Shown: positions 24,201 to 32,565 of the stretch, piece by piece
How the letters are laid out: each line of letters opens with the position of its first letter
Numbering within the stretch: position 1 is the first letter of the stretch
Assembly: GCF_000002235.5 (NCBI RefSeq)
Contig: NW_022145520.1
Location: 2,146,501-2,210,500, forward strand
Source of the DNA: Strongylocentrotus purpuratus
Lineage: Eukaryota; Echinodermata; Echinoidea; Camarodonta; Strongylocentrotidae
Direction of reading: 5' to 3'
Length of the DNA stretch: 64,000 nt
The notes under the pieces: model-generated
Database searches by the model: none
Told to the model about the DNA's origin: nothing
The model's input: only the letters and a program-made list of their open reading frames with translations
Made by a program: the position numbers and the translations under genes

Positions 24201-26992
24201 GCCGGTCTGTGTGATGATATTAATCAACCATAACTATTGCCATTTTTTCCTTATTTTACAGAGTGTCCATGGGGAACGTACGGTATGAACTGCGAACAGG
24301 AATGTACTTGTGAAAACGGGGCCGAGTGTGATAGGATGTCCGGATGCTGCTCGTGTACTCCCGGTTTCTACGGACAAAACTGTCAATTTTGTAAGTTCAG
24401 CAAACTTTGTTTTTCCACTTTTTAAGGAATATATTCCCCTGACTCAACGAGCACGGAGTTTTTTTGTTTAGTTTTGGAAGATATAAACATGACTTTTTTA
24501 TTGTTACACATCGGTCATTTTTCTTAAAGGTCAGTGAGTCAGTTTCAAGTGGAGGAATATTCACAACACTTTAATTCCCCCTACATATCCTCTTTTGTTG
24601 TTGAAACCAGAGGAAAACAGATTTCACTTGAAATCTTATGGTTATATATACCGGTATATGTTTCATTGATAGGCATCATATTTTGGACCCTCTTAGGTGC
24701 TGTTGACAAAGGGCCATCCAAAATGTTAGCATTAGAAATCCTCATTTGAACTCTATATTTATTACCCCACTACTTTCCCCTTTATTTTTCGAAAAGTCTA
24801 ATGGGAATGAATTTGAATTTATTCTCCTAATAAAACTGGTCCCCCCCCCACAATGATGCTGGTGCCCCCTTAATTAATTATATCTGATAGCAAACATTAT
24901 TCTTATTATTGTTATTGTTAGCTTCGATATTGATGAAACCATTAATCTTATTTATTTTTTTGATTTGTGTTATTTACAGCATGCCCAGCGGGTACCTACG
25001 GTTCTTATTGCGGCCGTATCTGTGATTGTCATAAAGACGCTACATGCGACACAGTGACCGGTCAATGTAGGTGTCCAGCAGGCAGAACTGGACCGGAATG
25101 CAAGCAGAGTAAGTAGACATGAAAACACTGTCTCTAATATGGAAACTTTTTGAAAATTTAATCACCTGTAAAAAAAAAAAAAAAATTGTGATTAGCTAGA
25201 ATGTATAAAATCAACCCCCCCCCCAAAAAAAAAAAGAGAAGAAGATTGCCTCACATTCTACAGGTATATAGAGATAGGGAGTATAAAGAAAATTAGGGAG
25301 ATATAATAGAGCAGTGCATACAGGGCGCGCAAGTTGAACCTATGCTATGCGAGTGTGTGTGCATGTATTTACTAGTTTACTCAACAAGACGTCTGTCTGT
25401 TTCCTGAGTGTATATTTTAACTGCAATATCTCTAAAAATAATGAAAATAAATGAAGAAAAGAATAAGAAAAGAAAGAAGAATGAAGGAAGGAAGGATGGA
25501 GGGAGTAAGAAGGTAAATGGGGAGGAGAAGTAAAAGGATGAATATACCTGCATTTATTATTATCCATGTTTTTCTTTTCTTTTTTCACCAGCCTGCCAAC
25601 CTGGGTTCCACGGTCCAAACTGCATTCATGTCTGTGCCTGCTCTAACAGGACACAGTGCAACGCAGTCGCAGGTACCTGTGATTGCCCCCCTGGAAATAC
25701 AGGGGATACCTGCACTGAAGGTATGTACAAAGGGTCAGGCTTCAGAGGGAGTGAGTAAGGTTATTGGAATAGCATGTGGCTATGAAATACTTGTATGTGG
25801 TCAAAGTAAAAGTTATAATGATTCTACTGTGATATATTTTTAGCTTTGCTTGTTCTCTACATTTTCCACTCTCCAACCAGGTGTAGTAAATGGTTACCTG
25901 GTAGGAATTAGTTCCTTGAATGCCTTTAGCACCTTGGGGCAGCTGGGCCATAAAGCCTGGGTAATAATAGAATTTTGTAAGTGCCTCGAACTTCCCCTTG
26001 AATAAATACATGTATGTGTGCAGTATAGATGTAGCTATTATTGGCTATGACAAATTCTAATATCCTTGGATTTCTGTTTATTGGAATATATGAGCTGTGC
26101 ATACAAATTTGTTTATGAAATGGAAATTCAAAATTACTTGTATACTGATTTGATTGCAAATTGTTAAAGAAAAGCTTGCTAGTTTACACCTAATGTATGT
26201 ATGAACACACCCACTGATGATGTAACGTTTTCAATGTATTCTGCATGGCCTTCTTCATACACACAGAGTGCATATACCAGGCAAATTTGGTCCAAACTGC
26301 TCTCTCAACGAGACTGTTCAAAAATTTGTTAATTTACATATATGTATGTATGAACACTGCCCATTGTTGATGTCATGTATTCTGTATGGCCTTGTTCACA
26401 CACACAGAGTGCGCACCAGGAAAGTTTGGTCCAAACTGTGCTTTCAACTGTGACTGTTCAAACGGTGCTACCTGTGACCCGAGGACGGGATCTTGTAGAT
26501 GTATAAATAACTTTATTGGTGCTCAATGTGAACATGGTAAGTCATTTCTCTTTACCTCAATGAGATTTCATTACTCTGTATTCAGATAATTCTGTTAAAA
26601 ATAACAGGTGATTTAAAATTGTTTTGTATCATCTATAGCAGGGGCTTCTCAAAGCCTGGACCACCTGGAAGGCTCTGTTTAAAAAAAAAAAAATATTATT
26701 GTAACTATTCCCATTGGATCAGATAAAGACCTAAAACAAGCATCATTTTCTTCAGTATTACAAATGTCAGTACTGTAAATTTTAGGATTAGATTGTTCCG
26801 AAACAAATGGCATCCCATGTTTTGGATTATGTAATAAATGAAAATGAAAAAAAGAATCTAATTTTGTTGTTCTTTTTCTTTCAAGTCATCTAATGTATTG
26901 ATTTTCTTTCTAATTCTAAACTAGGTGGTTTGTATGCTTTTCCCACACCGTCAACGCCGCTCAGAGGTGACATAGGACCCAACGGATTCTAA
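811..26992 (+). CDS. MEGF6: MEGF6-like secreted multi-EGF protein (3' part of the gene)
   Basis: This is the C-terminal part of a large secreted multi-EGF protein; the 5' exons lie before the window. I placed 32 exons, each EGF exon encoding one domain and running from phase 1 to phase 1, so every join keeps frame. The order is six 6-cysteine EGF domains (several calcium-binding, starting DxxEC), a linker of about 35 residues, 24 eight-cysteine EGF domains of the laminin/MEGF kind, and a short terminal exon with a TAA stop at 26990-26992. No membrane span follows the last EGF. That argues for a secreted MEGF6-type product rather than the membrane-bound MEGF10/11 or Draper type. Known MEGF6 proteins have an N-terminal EMI domain, calcium-binding EGFs and then a long run of 8-Cys EGFs; the EMI region would lie upstream. 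The function of MEGF6 is poorly defined. The assignment rests on architecture, not on a database search. Confidence 0.78.
2502..2640. repeat. Half copy of the inverted-repeat element at 4779-5420
   Basis: The start (ATATACAGTTAAGAACTAA, then ATTATTCATACCCTT) matches the left arm of the element at 4779-5420, followed by a similar T-rich stretch and a shared GAATGTGACATTGAATG-like block. Only one arm is present here. It lies in the intron between the first two EGF exons. Confidence 0.5.
2686..2790. repeat. Telomere-like GGGTTA repeat tract
   Basis: An irregular array of GGGTTA and GGGTAA hexamers with single-base variants, such as GGTTAGGGTAAGG, decaying to the right. TTAGGG is the usual metazoan telomere unit, so this is an interstitial telomere-like tract inside an intron. 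Confidence 0.7.
3225..3400 (+). mobile_element. SINE body fragment
   Basis: Contains TTGCCACTCTCCACCCAGG, then GTAGTAAATGGGTACC and GCTGGGGTAATAAT. The same order of blocks occurs in the SINEs at 14740-15030, 16238-16478 and 25838-25990. The tRNA-like head is missing or decayed, so this is an old, 5'-eroded copy in an intron. Confidence 0.55.
4431..4655. repeat. 12-bp minisatellite (AACGATGTAATA unit)
   Basis: About 18 tandem units of a 12-bp sequence of the form AACGATGTAATA, with substitutions growing to the right. It starts 47 bases after the donor of exon 4243-4383. Open frames that cross it on both strands are products of the repeat and not genes. Confidence 0.85.
4779..5420. mobile_element. 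Non-autonomous DNA transposon with long inverted arms
   Basis: The left arm (ATACAGTTAACAACTAAATC, then ATTCATACTCTTACC) is the inverted counterpart of the right arm ending at 5420 (AAGGGGTATGAATAATTTACC, then GTAGTTGTTAACTATAT). A second internal pair, TAAAGATAAACTTGAGTTCT near 4960 and AGAACTCAAGTTTATCTTTA near 5330, is also inverted. The ~640-bp span is therefore a foldback or MITE-like element with no coding capacity. Its superfamily is not clear, and I did not find a convincing target-site duplication. Confidence 0.6.
5806..5980. mobile_element. Palindromic MITE
   Basis: The ends are inverted: CTGGGTCATCATTGCATAAA on the left, and TTTTATGCAACTGGGGCCC on the right. The middle has paired short blocks (CTACCATGGCAAC and GGTTTCCATGGAAG). 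It belongs to the broad class of palindromic elements ending in GGGCCC-type boxes, as do the ones at 8085, 40993 and 63463. Confidence 0.6.
6712..6816 (+). CDS. Ser/Pro/Gln-rich linker exon of the multi-EGF gene
   Basis: A 105-base phase 1-to-1 exon after acceptor ATACAG and before donor GTAAGT. It encodes about 35 residues with no cysteine ([19 protein letters not shown] and onward). It sits exactly between the last 6-Cys EGF exon and the first 8-Cys EGF exon, so it is probably a flexible hinge between the two EGF blocks. It lacks domain signatures, and its reality rests on splice signals, phase and position. About 990 bases of intron with no other exon-like signal follow, apart from a decayed copy of the next exon near 7215-7290. 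Confidence 0.6.
7215..7295 (+). pseudogene. Decayed copy of EGF exon 7807-7938
   Basis: The stretch AGAGAGGCTAACTTTGGACC followed by GCCAGTACTTGTATACCGA matches the start of exon 7807-7938 (GGGAGGCTAACTTCGGACC, GCCAGTACTCGTGTACTGA), together with the flanking TTTCTATCACTGAATTAG acceptor region. It contains in-frame stops (TAG after the acceptor and within the copy) and lacks the second half, so it is a relic of a partial tandem exon duplication. Confidence 0.75.
7807..26536 (+). CDS. 24 exons for 8-cysteine (laminin/MEGF-type) EGF domains
   Basis: Exons, all phase 1 to 1 and 126-135 bases: 7807-7938, 8616-8744, 9455-9583, 10111-10245, 10892-11026, 11816-11941, 12785-12913, 13676-13804, 14550-14678, 15575-15703, 16502-16630, 17267-17395, 18071-18196, 18543-18671, 19128-19256, 20511-20639, 21257-21385, 22029-22157, 22817-22945, 23757-23885, 24262-24390, 24980-25108, 25592-25720, 26408-26536. 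The usual pattern is CPxGxYGxxC, xxxCxC, NGGxC, xxxTGxCxC, PGWxGxxC, with eight cysteines. All donors are GT except after 18671, where the donor is GC. Exon 23757-23885 is deviant: it has only six cysteines, the third and fifth positions being replaced, which should leave two partners unpaired. Such domains are extracellular and rigid; individual binding roles cannot be read from them. Confidence 0.85.
8085..8195. mobile_element. Palindromic MITE (GGGCCC / TTTCACAAAAC family)
   Basis: The left arm TGTTTCACAAAACC is inverted relative to the right arm TAGTTTTGTGAAATGGGGCCC. Inside, TGACAAATGACAAA is inverted relative to TCATTTGTCACTGATGA. The same family recurs at 40993-41144 and 57438-57590. 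It lies in an intron and has no coding capacity. Confidence 0.7.
8440..8535 (+). pseudogene. Decayed copy of EGF exon 8616-8744
   Basis: CTAACTTCTTTGGTGAGAAC, CAGCAGCCATGTTCTTGTGAG and GGCGGAACCTGTATTAAACT match the neighbouring exon 8616-8744 almost base for base at first. The match breaks down after CATCACTGATGATACAG, which is followed by no donor. The acceptor and the first CTTGTCC are altered. It is a recent but non-functional partial exon duplication within the intron. Confidence 0.75.
8825..9063. repeat. CTT-rich polypyrimidine tract
   Basis: About 240 bases of TTC/CTT/TCC microsatellite on the + strand. Long leucine/serine or glutamate-rich open frames across it are low-complexity artefacts. 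Confidence 0.9.
10360..10495. mobile_element. Short inverted-repeat element (possible MITE)
   Basis: GCGTGGGTATATAG at 10369-10382 is a perfect inverted partner of CTATATACCCACGC at 10473-10486, and the similarity extends outward (AAGTTGCTCAA versus TGAACTT). The 90-bp middle is unique and GC-richer than its surroundings. It could be a very small foldback transposon or a structured intronic RNA; nothing decides between them here. Confidence 0.5.
11027..11610 (+). repeat. Decayed tandem copies of an exon end plus its donor
   Basis: After exon 10892-11026 the intron contains about five further degenerate copies of its last bases and 5' splice site. They are of the form GAAAGATGTGAGTAGACTTT followed by TGTTGGGACACTGTGTAG, at roughly 11090, 11180, 11265, 11345, 11450 and 11560. 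Spacing is about 85-115 bases. None keeps an EGF reading frame. Several keep a GTGAGT-like donor, so these are possible decoy splice sites. Confidence 0.7.
13935..14095 (-). mobile_element. tRNA-derived SINE, minus orientation
   Basis: Read on the minus strand, the sequence has an A-box-like TGGTCTAGCGG (plus 14067-14077) and a B-box-like GGTTCGACCG (plus 14003-14012), spaced as in a tRNA gene. A non-tRNA body follows. This is a polymerase III promoter head typical of SINEs. A functional tRNA is unlikely because the arms do not pair as a cloverleaf. Confidence 0.6.
14740..15030 (+). mobile_element. tRNA-derived SINE with ATT tail
   Basis: The most complete SINE in the window. It has an A-box-like TGTCGAGTGG at 14751-14760, a canonical B box GGTTCGAGTCC at 14794-14804, then the body blocks TTGCCACATTCAACCCAGG, GTAAATGGGTACC and CCAGGGTAATAATC. 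It ends ACAAGAACCCACTATTATTA. Partial relatives lie at 3225, 16238, 23630 and 25838. Transcription would be by RNA polymerase III. It lies in an intron of the multi-EGF gene. Confidence 0.8.
16238..16478 (+). mobile_element. SINE copy with ATT microsatellite tail
   Basis: Body blocks shared with the SINE at 14740 (GGAATTCCTTGAATTCTGTG, GCCGGGGTAATATTGGAGCG) end in CTATATAAATTTC and an ATT repeat, immediately upstream of exon 16502-16630. The tRNA-like head is eroded. The ATT repeat supplies much of the pyrimidine-poor region next to the acceptor. Confidence 0.65.
17540..17870. repeat. CT-rich microsatellite tract
   Basis: Long CTCT, TTTCTC and CTGT-repeat stretches in an intron. The long Ser/Leu/Phe-rich open frames on the + strand come from this repeat and have no other support. 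Confidence 0.9.
18672..18673 (+). other. GC 5' splice site of the intron after exon 18543-18671
   Basis: The exon ends GAACTGG and continues GCAAGTTTC. Every other EGF exon here ends in phase 1 at the same place, and the required donor dinucleotide in this one is GC, with a good +3 to +6 match (AAGT). GC-AG introns are a known minor class spliced by the major spliceosome. Confidence 0.75.
18690..18992 (+). repeat. Minisatellite and relic of exon 18543-18671
   Basis: A degenerate array of the form TAGGGGTCAGGGTGTAGGGG. Embedded near 18757-18825 is a shortened copy of the end of exon 18543-18671 (AATGTGATAAAGTCAAGGGA, ATGGCACAGAGACAACTGTG, AACTGGGTAA). The exon copy has lost most of its cysteine codons. 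Confidence 0.7.
19330..19670 (+). pseudogene. Three decayed copies of the end of exon 19128-19256
   Basis: Blocks like GGCTATTGAGGAAGGCTATG followed by AAAACATGAGTATT recur near 19355, 19510 and 19630. They match the exon's end and donor (GGCTGGAGAGGAAGGCTATG, AAAAACGTGAGTATT), each with the same downstream TGGTCACCACTCTT-like intron piece. The unit is about 140 bases. All copies lack the 5' half of the EGF and are non-functional. Confidence 0.7.
20880..21075. repeat. GA-rich tract and G runs
   Basis: GAGA microsatellite (20880-20950) followed by G homopolymers near 20959-20969 and 21058-21073 in an intron. No other feature is seen. Confidence 0.85.
21408..21565 (+). mobile_element. SINE-like repeat (second family)
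   Basis: A B-box-like GGGTTTGAAACC is followed by GTTGCTGCACTAGTGCCC, TTACCAAGTCCCTCAGAGAG and TTCTTAGCAGTCAGG, the organisation of a tRNA-headed SINE. It differs in body from the family at 14740. It sits just after the donor of exon 21257-21385. Confidence 0.5.
22301..22435. repeat. GATGATT repeat and a short foldback
   Basis: GATGATTGATGATGATTG repeats (22301-22345) run into an imperfect palindrome: TTTTCACGAAGTGAGG at 22355-22370 and GTCACTTCGTGAAAAC at 22412-22427. It is intronic and has no gene. Confidence 0.65.
23630..23720 (+). mobile_element. SINE 3' end
   Basis: GGGAGCACCAGGAGTGTCAC, then GACAGACATGAATGCTATAC, AAGAACCCACTATT and an ATT repeat match the 3' end of the SINE at 14740. 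Only the tail is present, just upstream of exon 23757-23885. Confidence 0.7.
24098..24135 (+). pseudogene. Short relic of EGF exon 24262-24390
   Basis: AGGAATGTACTTGTGAAAAC matches the same run inside exon 24262-24390 exactly, then decays within ten bases. It is a small fragment of exon duplication in the preceding intron. Chance is unlikely but not excluded for so short a match. Confidence 0.45.
25838..25990 (+). mobile_element. SINE body copy
   Basis: Contains TTTTCCACTCTCCAACCAGG, GTAGTAAATGGTTACCTGG, GAATTAGTTCCTTGAATGCC and AAGCCTGGGTAATAATAG. The block order matches the SINE at 14740, without its head or ATT tail. Confidence 0.65.
26178..26325 (+). pseudogene. Decayed tandem copy of intron end and start of exon 26408-26536
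   Basis: ATGTATGTATGAACACACCC, CACACAGAGTGCATA, AAATTTGGTCCAAACTGCTC and GACTGTTCAAA repeat in order about 150 bases downstream, across the true acceptor and the start of exon 26408-26536. The copy keeps an AG acceptor but has lost cysteine codons and ends before the middle of the domain. Confidence 0.8.
26925..26992 (+). CDS. Terminal coding exon of the multi-EGF gene
   Basis: After acceptor CTAAACTAG, a phase-1 entry gives [18 protein letters not shown], then PNGF and TAA. No cysteine and no hydrophobic stretch follow, so the protein ends as a short hydrophilic tail after the last EGF. The frame agrees with exon 26408-26536. The assignment depends on this join, since the exon is too short to recognise by itself. 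Confidence 0.65.
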
Positions 26993-29900
26993 CAAAAAAC
27001 ACTTCTGAAATACAGACTCTGGAAATAAAAAACTAAAAATCCAATCATGCAAGCAGCAACAGCAGCATTGACACACCTAACAAGCTTTTGTCGTTTGTCT
27101 GGACGATTCCAGCTCTTAACGAACGGGAGGCGAGGATAGCTAGAGCAGGAGACGTCTTCAATCAGAGTCGGATGAATGAATATTCATGATCCAGGAGGTC
27201 AACTCAGGTCACCATTTACACATTTGGTCACAAGAAGGCAGCATTTGACTCTTCTCATCAGACCATACTTTAAGGAGAATCGATTTTGGAGCTTTCAACA
27301 GTAGCAACCACAGCTAGATCATGCATCTCATCTAAAAAAATGGAGAAAGTTTTTTTTTTCCAGAGTGTTTTTTTAGAACGTTGATACTTTTAGTTAAGTT
27401 ATTCGAAGGAAATGTTTGAGCCATTTCGACAGTATCAGAGATGTGTATATGTACAGCTTAGATCCTTTCACACTTTCACATGGTGAGATGTATACTTACA
27501 AAAAAACAATGATGGCATATTTATTTCTTATTTCTTAAGGTTTGTGACTTTAAGATGTTCCAAGGTGCTTGCTCAATTCGAAAATTAAAAAATGGATATC
27601 GACTTTGCAACAAAGTCTAGGCTAAAGTTGCGCACTTTGAAGATGTATGCGTGGAATCGGGCCTTGGCCATCATTTTCTGTAGCAAGAGAGATATCAATA
27701 CGCCTCCAGTGACCAAACAACCCATGCTCTCTATTCCTCCGCTTTGCGAACAGAATCTGTTTTTATCCTACATCGTGTGATGTTTATCAATCTCCCAGCA
27801 TTATTTATTGTACATTGTATGAGGTTTTCTGAATAGCAACCATAAGAAAAAAAAAGTATTGGGTCACTCGCTCGCTGCAAACCTCAAAAAAAGATTGATT
27901 GATTTGAGATATGCGTGCACGGTACTCGTTTAACTCGTAGAAAAGGATTGAATAGGTTGTGCATGAGGTCGATTCGCTTTTAAGTTATAAATGTTGTTAA
28001 TGAACAGTGTATCTAGGAAACTGGAAGCATAGATTGCTATTGGAGACAAAATTGCACAAGTTTAGAATCCTCATTAAATATAAATATATATATATTCATG
28101 TAGGTAATGTGTCGATACATGCAGCGTAAATGTGAAAAATATGTTGTGTCAAGATTTTAACGACTTTAACTAATGGTACATGTATTTCCTCTTTTGTTTA
28201 TAGTTTTGTGATAACTTAGATTTAAATGGCCCGATACTATGTAATGCAAGGGAGAGTGGATGAGAAAATGTATGCCGTGAAATTTTGTTTTGGTGTATAT
28301 GAGTGAGTATTGAATGTTAGTAGAAAATGTACAATTTGATGTGAGAGAGAGAAAGAGAGAGAGGGAGAGAATGAATAAGAGAAAGAGAGAGATAGAGAGA
28401 TTGATTTCTTTGTAGCACCATCTTCCACTGCAACCTTATTTTTCCTGTAATAATCATTAAGGAAAAGTTAATTCTGTCTATGCAAAGCTACTATATTTCT
28501 AGATAGCATACCAATTATGCAAATCTCGACATAATTTACTTCCAATCTCGTGTTTTAAACTATAATGAGTAGAAAGTAGTAGAAACTAACATCTCTGCAA
28601 GTATTGTTCATGTATATCTGTACAGAAGAAATCGAGGTATTTTCGACAGATGTGCGTCGTGTATCCTATGCATGTAGAATCTATGTATTCAGTAGGACCC
28701 CTGTCTTATCTATTTCATATGATTCAGGTATTTCATATAATTCCATCATCATCTTATCTGTTATATTAGAAGAGGGATGATTTCAGTGATTTTCAGATAT
28801 GTACATGTTTATGCTGTATAACAAATTCTCCTCAAAGTGTATTGGCACCATGCCGCCTTTGTGTAGAATTAAATCGCTGTCTATTTATTCTCAATACGAA
28901 TACAATGTATTAAACAAAGCAAGAACTGTTCTTTCTGAAAAAAAGAACGGTAGAAGTATTTTTTTCATATCCGTGATGATTATCGATGCTAGTATTGGAT
29001 TTTTTTCTATCTATGATTTTGTTGTAGTTTGACAGAGGTGTATTTTACGCTGTGTAAAATAACGGTTATTTATGTGTGTGTGTATTTTTAAAACAGTCCT
29101 CTGTTGTCTTGGGGTTGTTCTTTGTCGAGTTGCTTGTTTTTTGTCTGTAATTTATACGTGCTGTCTATGGCACTGGTGAGGCTGAAAAGACTACGGTATG
29201 TGGAGCTGATCTGCTCTGTTTTTTAATATCTTTTTTTCTTTCTTTTCTTTAAAATATGAAGAGATGAGATTGCATCGAAAATGGTATATTTTCAGGGGAT
29301 AAGGCCTGCACACTTTTACGTACCGGTAAACAGATGGAGCAAGATAAAAAAAAATTAAATTTCGTTTAGCTCTGACAAAGTTGTGAATATACATTAAAAG
29401 TCTTTTTTGATAAGAGATGGTTTGTGCAGGAAAACCGTTGTACCCTGATAATGTCCATATTCTAATTCTTCAAATAATTGGTCATTCTTAAACAACAAAG
29501 TAAACTTTTCTAATTACTATTCTAATATGTGTATGCTCTCAGTATAGTTATAATATGACAAACTGTATTGTTTTTCAATTTTTAACAAGTCGATTGATAT
29601 ATCCATGACAATTTTCGAAACTGTATGATAAGTTTCAGTAATTTTTGTATTAACAACTAAAAACAAAACGTTAAAAAAAAATAGAAAATAAAAACAGTAA
29701 AAATTTGTTAATGCTGCTTCTCTGCATCACAACCATATATGTAGCTAGTTTATTTTTATTTGACGAAACATGCGTAACCTTTTGACCTTTGACTTCTATC
29801 TAATAATATAAGCGACCAATACCGTGTGACAACTAGTCTTAACCTCAGGATCTAACATTTTATGTCGGATTCATACCATATGAATCTTTATTCTCTTTGA

Positions 29901-30867
29901 GTAACCAATTGTATATTAAGAAGAACTTAGACTAAAAAATATGCATTATTTATTACTTATCATACCTTACCTGTTGAAAATGTGTTTTGTAAAAGTTTCG
30001 CATAATGAACATTGAAAAGCCATAAAATTCCTTCAGGATCGAATTAACAAATTTCTTTTAATTGAAACTAACAAAGCTTCATTAATCAGCTCAATGTTTC
30101 GGCACCATGGTACTTTTTTCGGAATGGAAACAAATTAAAATTGCTCTAAGGAAAAGAAGCCTTTTCGCAATTCCTCTTACCCATTCAATTTATTTTAAAT
30201 ATATGATATCCATTTCTGTGGGTTCTTGTTCTGAAAACGTAACGGCAGTATCACGGTCAGTTGACAAACGGCTGATTTTGCTGTACTGGTATGCTTTTTT
30301 TGTTGCCTCAATGCTGCAAATTTTCAGGGAATCCAACAAGTTTTCAAAAGTTTCTTGATCCAACCGACTATTGAAAATGGTTGACCTTCTCACCCACACC
30401 TGTTTCCATGGTGATGAATATTTGTATTAAAGTCTGGTTGGTTATTTCCCGATATAGCGGCAAAAATCAGGTCAAAATTTTAGCAGCGTAGAAGAACCTT
30501 TCTGAGCCGTAATCTGGAGACTCTCATCAATTGTGTCCGTAAAGTGATGTGAATTGTCATAACAAACTGAAATGGTGCTGAATATACACTGATTATTGAT
30601 GCTTGCACAGACATCTTTAAAAAAATAATTTGCGCGGATGTCTATTCATACCTGCTGACTACTGAATATCCCATAATATAAGCAATGTGGCTCGGGAAGA
30701 TTGTTTGTGCGGCATTCAAAGAGTTAACCAACATAGAAGAAAACAGTTTTCAGAATGCCACCCCAAATTTTCAAAAATAAATGGATATTGGCTTTTCTTG
30801 TTCTCATGAAATAAACAATGTCTCAAATTTTCTCGAGACTGATCATACATATAGTTATGCATATATC
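26993..30867. other. 3' UTR of the multi-EGF gene and intergenic DNA
   Basis: AT-rich. An AATAAA-type signal appears almost at once (GGAAATAAAAAAC near 27022) and another near 29685; which is used cannot be told. A GA microsatellite lies at 28340-28400. No open frame here has convincing composition, splice context or a repeated counterpart, so I see no gene. Confidence 0.5.
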
Positions 30868-31288
30868 AAAAATGTGATGTTCTTAATCAATGACCAGAAA
30901 TTTCTACTAATGTAAGCATGTTAATGACGTTTTAGTATTTATGTTTAAGCTTATATATGCAACTTTTGTGAGCATTATCAATAAGGTAGTAGTTTGAAGC
31001 AGCAATATTGACAAAGTCTGAATATAAATTATGATATTTTTGAATAACATTTTCTCAATTTCCAATCGTATTTTGTATAAAACTGAACTGGATATTTCAA
31101 CCTTTTTTTTTCTTGCTGTATTTTTGGAATTCATAATAAATTGATGATCTGTTATAGATCACATGGTATGTAAATAAAAATGGATGTTGTTTTTGTGAAT
31201 TTCTGTTGTATTTGTTTATTTACCGTAGATTTTTGCAGTATATACTCTGCAGCCAAAATTTAGATACAGAATCTAGAATTTAGGAAAG
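30868..31288. repeat. Orphan 3' flank of an A-type receptor unit
   Basis: From AAAATGTGATGTTCTTAATC onward this stretch is nearly identical to the DNA just downstream of receptor genes 1 (about 35657-36070) and 3 (about 46707-47128), including TTCTACTAATGTAAGCATG and the final AGAATTTAGGAAAGCACC. No receptor coding sequence precedes it here. It marks the left edge of the array and suggests a lost or undetected A-type gene. Confidence 0.8.
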
Positions 31289-32110
31289 CACCATTTTGCT
31301 TTCTCTCATCTCCTTTGATCTTTTTTCTTTCCCATTTTCAGAAGGGGAAGGGGCACTTATTATAAAAGAAAAGGGCACTTGTTAAAGTGAAATGGGCACC
31401 TCTCAGATTTGAAGAGGGGCAATTATCATCGGTGAAGGGGCACTTATCAGAGGTGGTAAGAGGCACCATTTTGCTTTCTCTCATCTCCTTTGATCTTTTT
31501 TCTTTCCCATTTTCAGAAGGGGGAGGGGCACTTATTATAAAAGAAAAGGGCACTTGTTAAAGTGAAATGGGCACCTCTCAGATTTGAAGAGGGGCAATTA
31601 TCATCGGTGAAGGGGCACTTATCAGAGGTGGTAAGAGGCACCATTTTGCTTTCTCTCATCTCCTTTGATCTTTTTTCTTTCAAGAAGGGGAAGGGGCACT
31701 TATAGCAAAAGAAAAGGGCACTTGTCAAAGTAAAATGGGCACCTCTCAGATTTGAAGAGGGGCACAATCGTCGGTAAAGGGGGCACTTATCAAAGGTGGT
31801 AAGAGGCACCATTTTGCTTTCTCTCATCTCCTTTGATCTTTTTTCTTTCCTATTTTCAGAAGGGGAAGGGGCACTTATAGCAAAAGAAAGGGCACTTGTT
31901 AAAGTAAAATGGGCACCTATCAGATTTGAAGAGGGGCAATTATCATCAGTGAAGGGGGCACTTATCAGAGGTCGGAAGAGGCACTTGTAAGAATGTGGAA
32001 CGGGCACCCATAAATTAGAAATAAAAAGGGGCACTTATCTGAAGTAAAAAGGGGACCTTTCCTTTGTATAAAGGGGCACTTTAGGGGTACTTGAAAATGT
32101 GGGGGCATTG
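31289..32110. repeat. GGCACTT-rich minisatellite, four units plus tail (before gene 1)
   Basis: Four tandem units of about 168-175 bases start at 31289, 31464, 31639 and 31807. Each begins CACCATTTTGCTTTCTCTCA, contains several AAAAGGGCACTTGTTAAAG-like boxes and ends CACTTATCAGAGGTGGTAAG. A shorter irregular tail of GGGCACTT boxes follows to 32110. Open frames on the minus strand across it reflect only the repeat. Confidence 0.9.
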
Positions 32111-32128
32111 TCCCCCCGGTCCACCGCC

Positions 32129-32488
32129 TCTGTGTGTACCAGTATGAGAATCCGGATATGAATATTGATGGCGATTTGAACTTAACCAACTAATTCAGTA
32201 TTTACCTTCCTCTTGAAAACGTACATGATGAACAAGTTGTGCCGATCGAACATGTCTCTTATTGCTCAAAGCAAAAGATCTGTTCATAACACGTGTATGT
32301 TCCTTCCCGTACAAGACCAAATTCTGCGGGTTGTGTTTGAATGTTGCAGCACAGAAGATCAAGTTTTGGTACAATAGTGGTAGCTATTTTCAGAACTCAG
32401 CTAAAGATATACCTATTTCAGATTGCTTACAATTAGTCACTGTTTTTTTGTCTTTCCCAGTTAGAATCATAAACAGACATTTTTGGTA
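32129..32488 (+). pseudogene. Relic ectodomain fragment upstream of receptor gene 1
   Basis: The translation (CVYQYENPDMNIDGDLNLTN, and later CCS/FWYN and PISDCLQLV blocks of its sister copies) resembles receptor residues about 189-262 (SHETINMNIDGRLNLTN to LTFQCC). In this copy the frame is broken: a TAA follows LNLTN, and a frame change follows before the NSGSYFQNSAKDIPISDC part. The remaining receptor parts (signal peptide, first domain, membrane span, tail) are absent. It is therefore a decayed partial duplicate. A short SINE-like end (GCGCCTTTGATTAGGCAAC, TTGGCGCTTTATAAATTC) follows at about 32500-32560. Confidence 0.7.
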
Positions 32489-32565
32489 GTTTTTCAGTCT
32501 CACCAGCGCCTTTGATTAGGCAACTAGATATTGGCGCTTTATAAATTCCTGGATTGGATTGGAAT

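Noticed and set aside
26993-30867. Several 60-85-codon frames in the EGF gene's 3' flank
   Set aside because: Their length is expected by chance in AT-rich DNA; they have no splice context, no signal or domain, and no repeated counterpart.
30907-31134. A 75-codon minus-strand frame repeated at 35699-35926 and 46749-46976
   Set aside because: The three copies lie in duplicated A-type 3' flank and are as alike outside the frame as inside it, so the open frame is explained by recent duplication. Composition is low-complexity and AT-driven.
31513-32034. A 173-codon minus-strand frame rich in CPF and SALF repeats
   Set aside because: It is the translation of the 175-bp GGCACTT minisatellite and has no other support.
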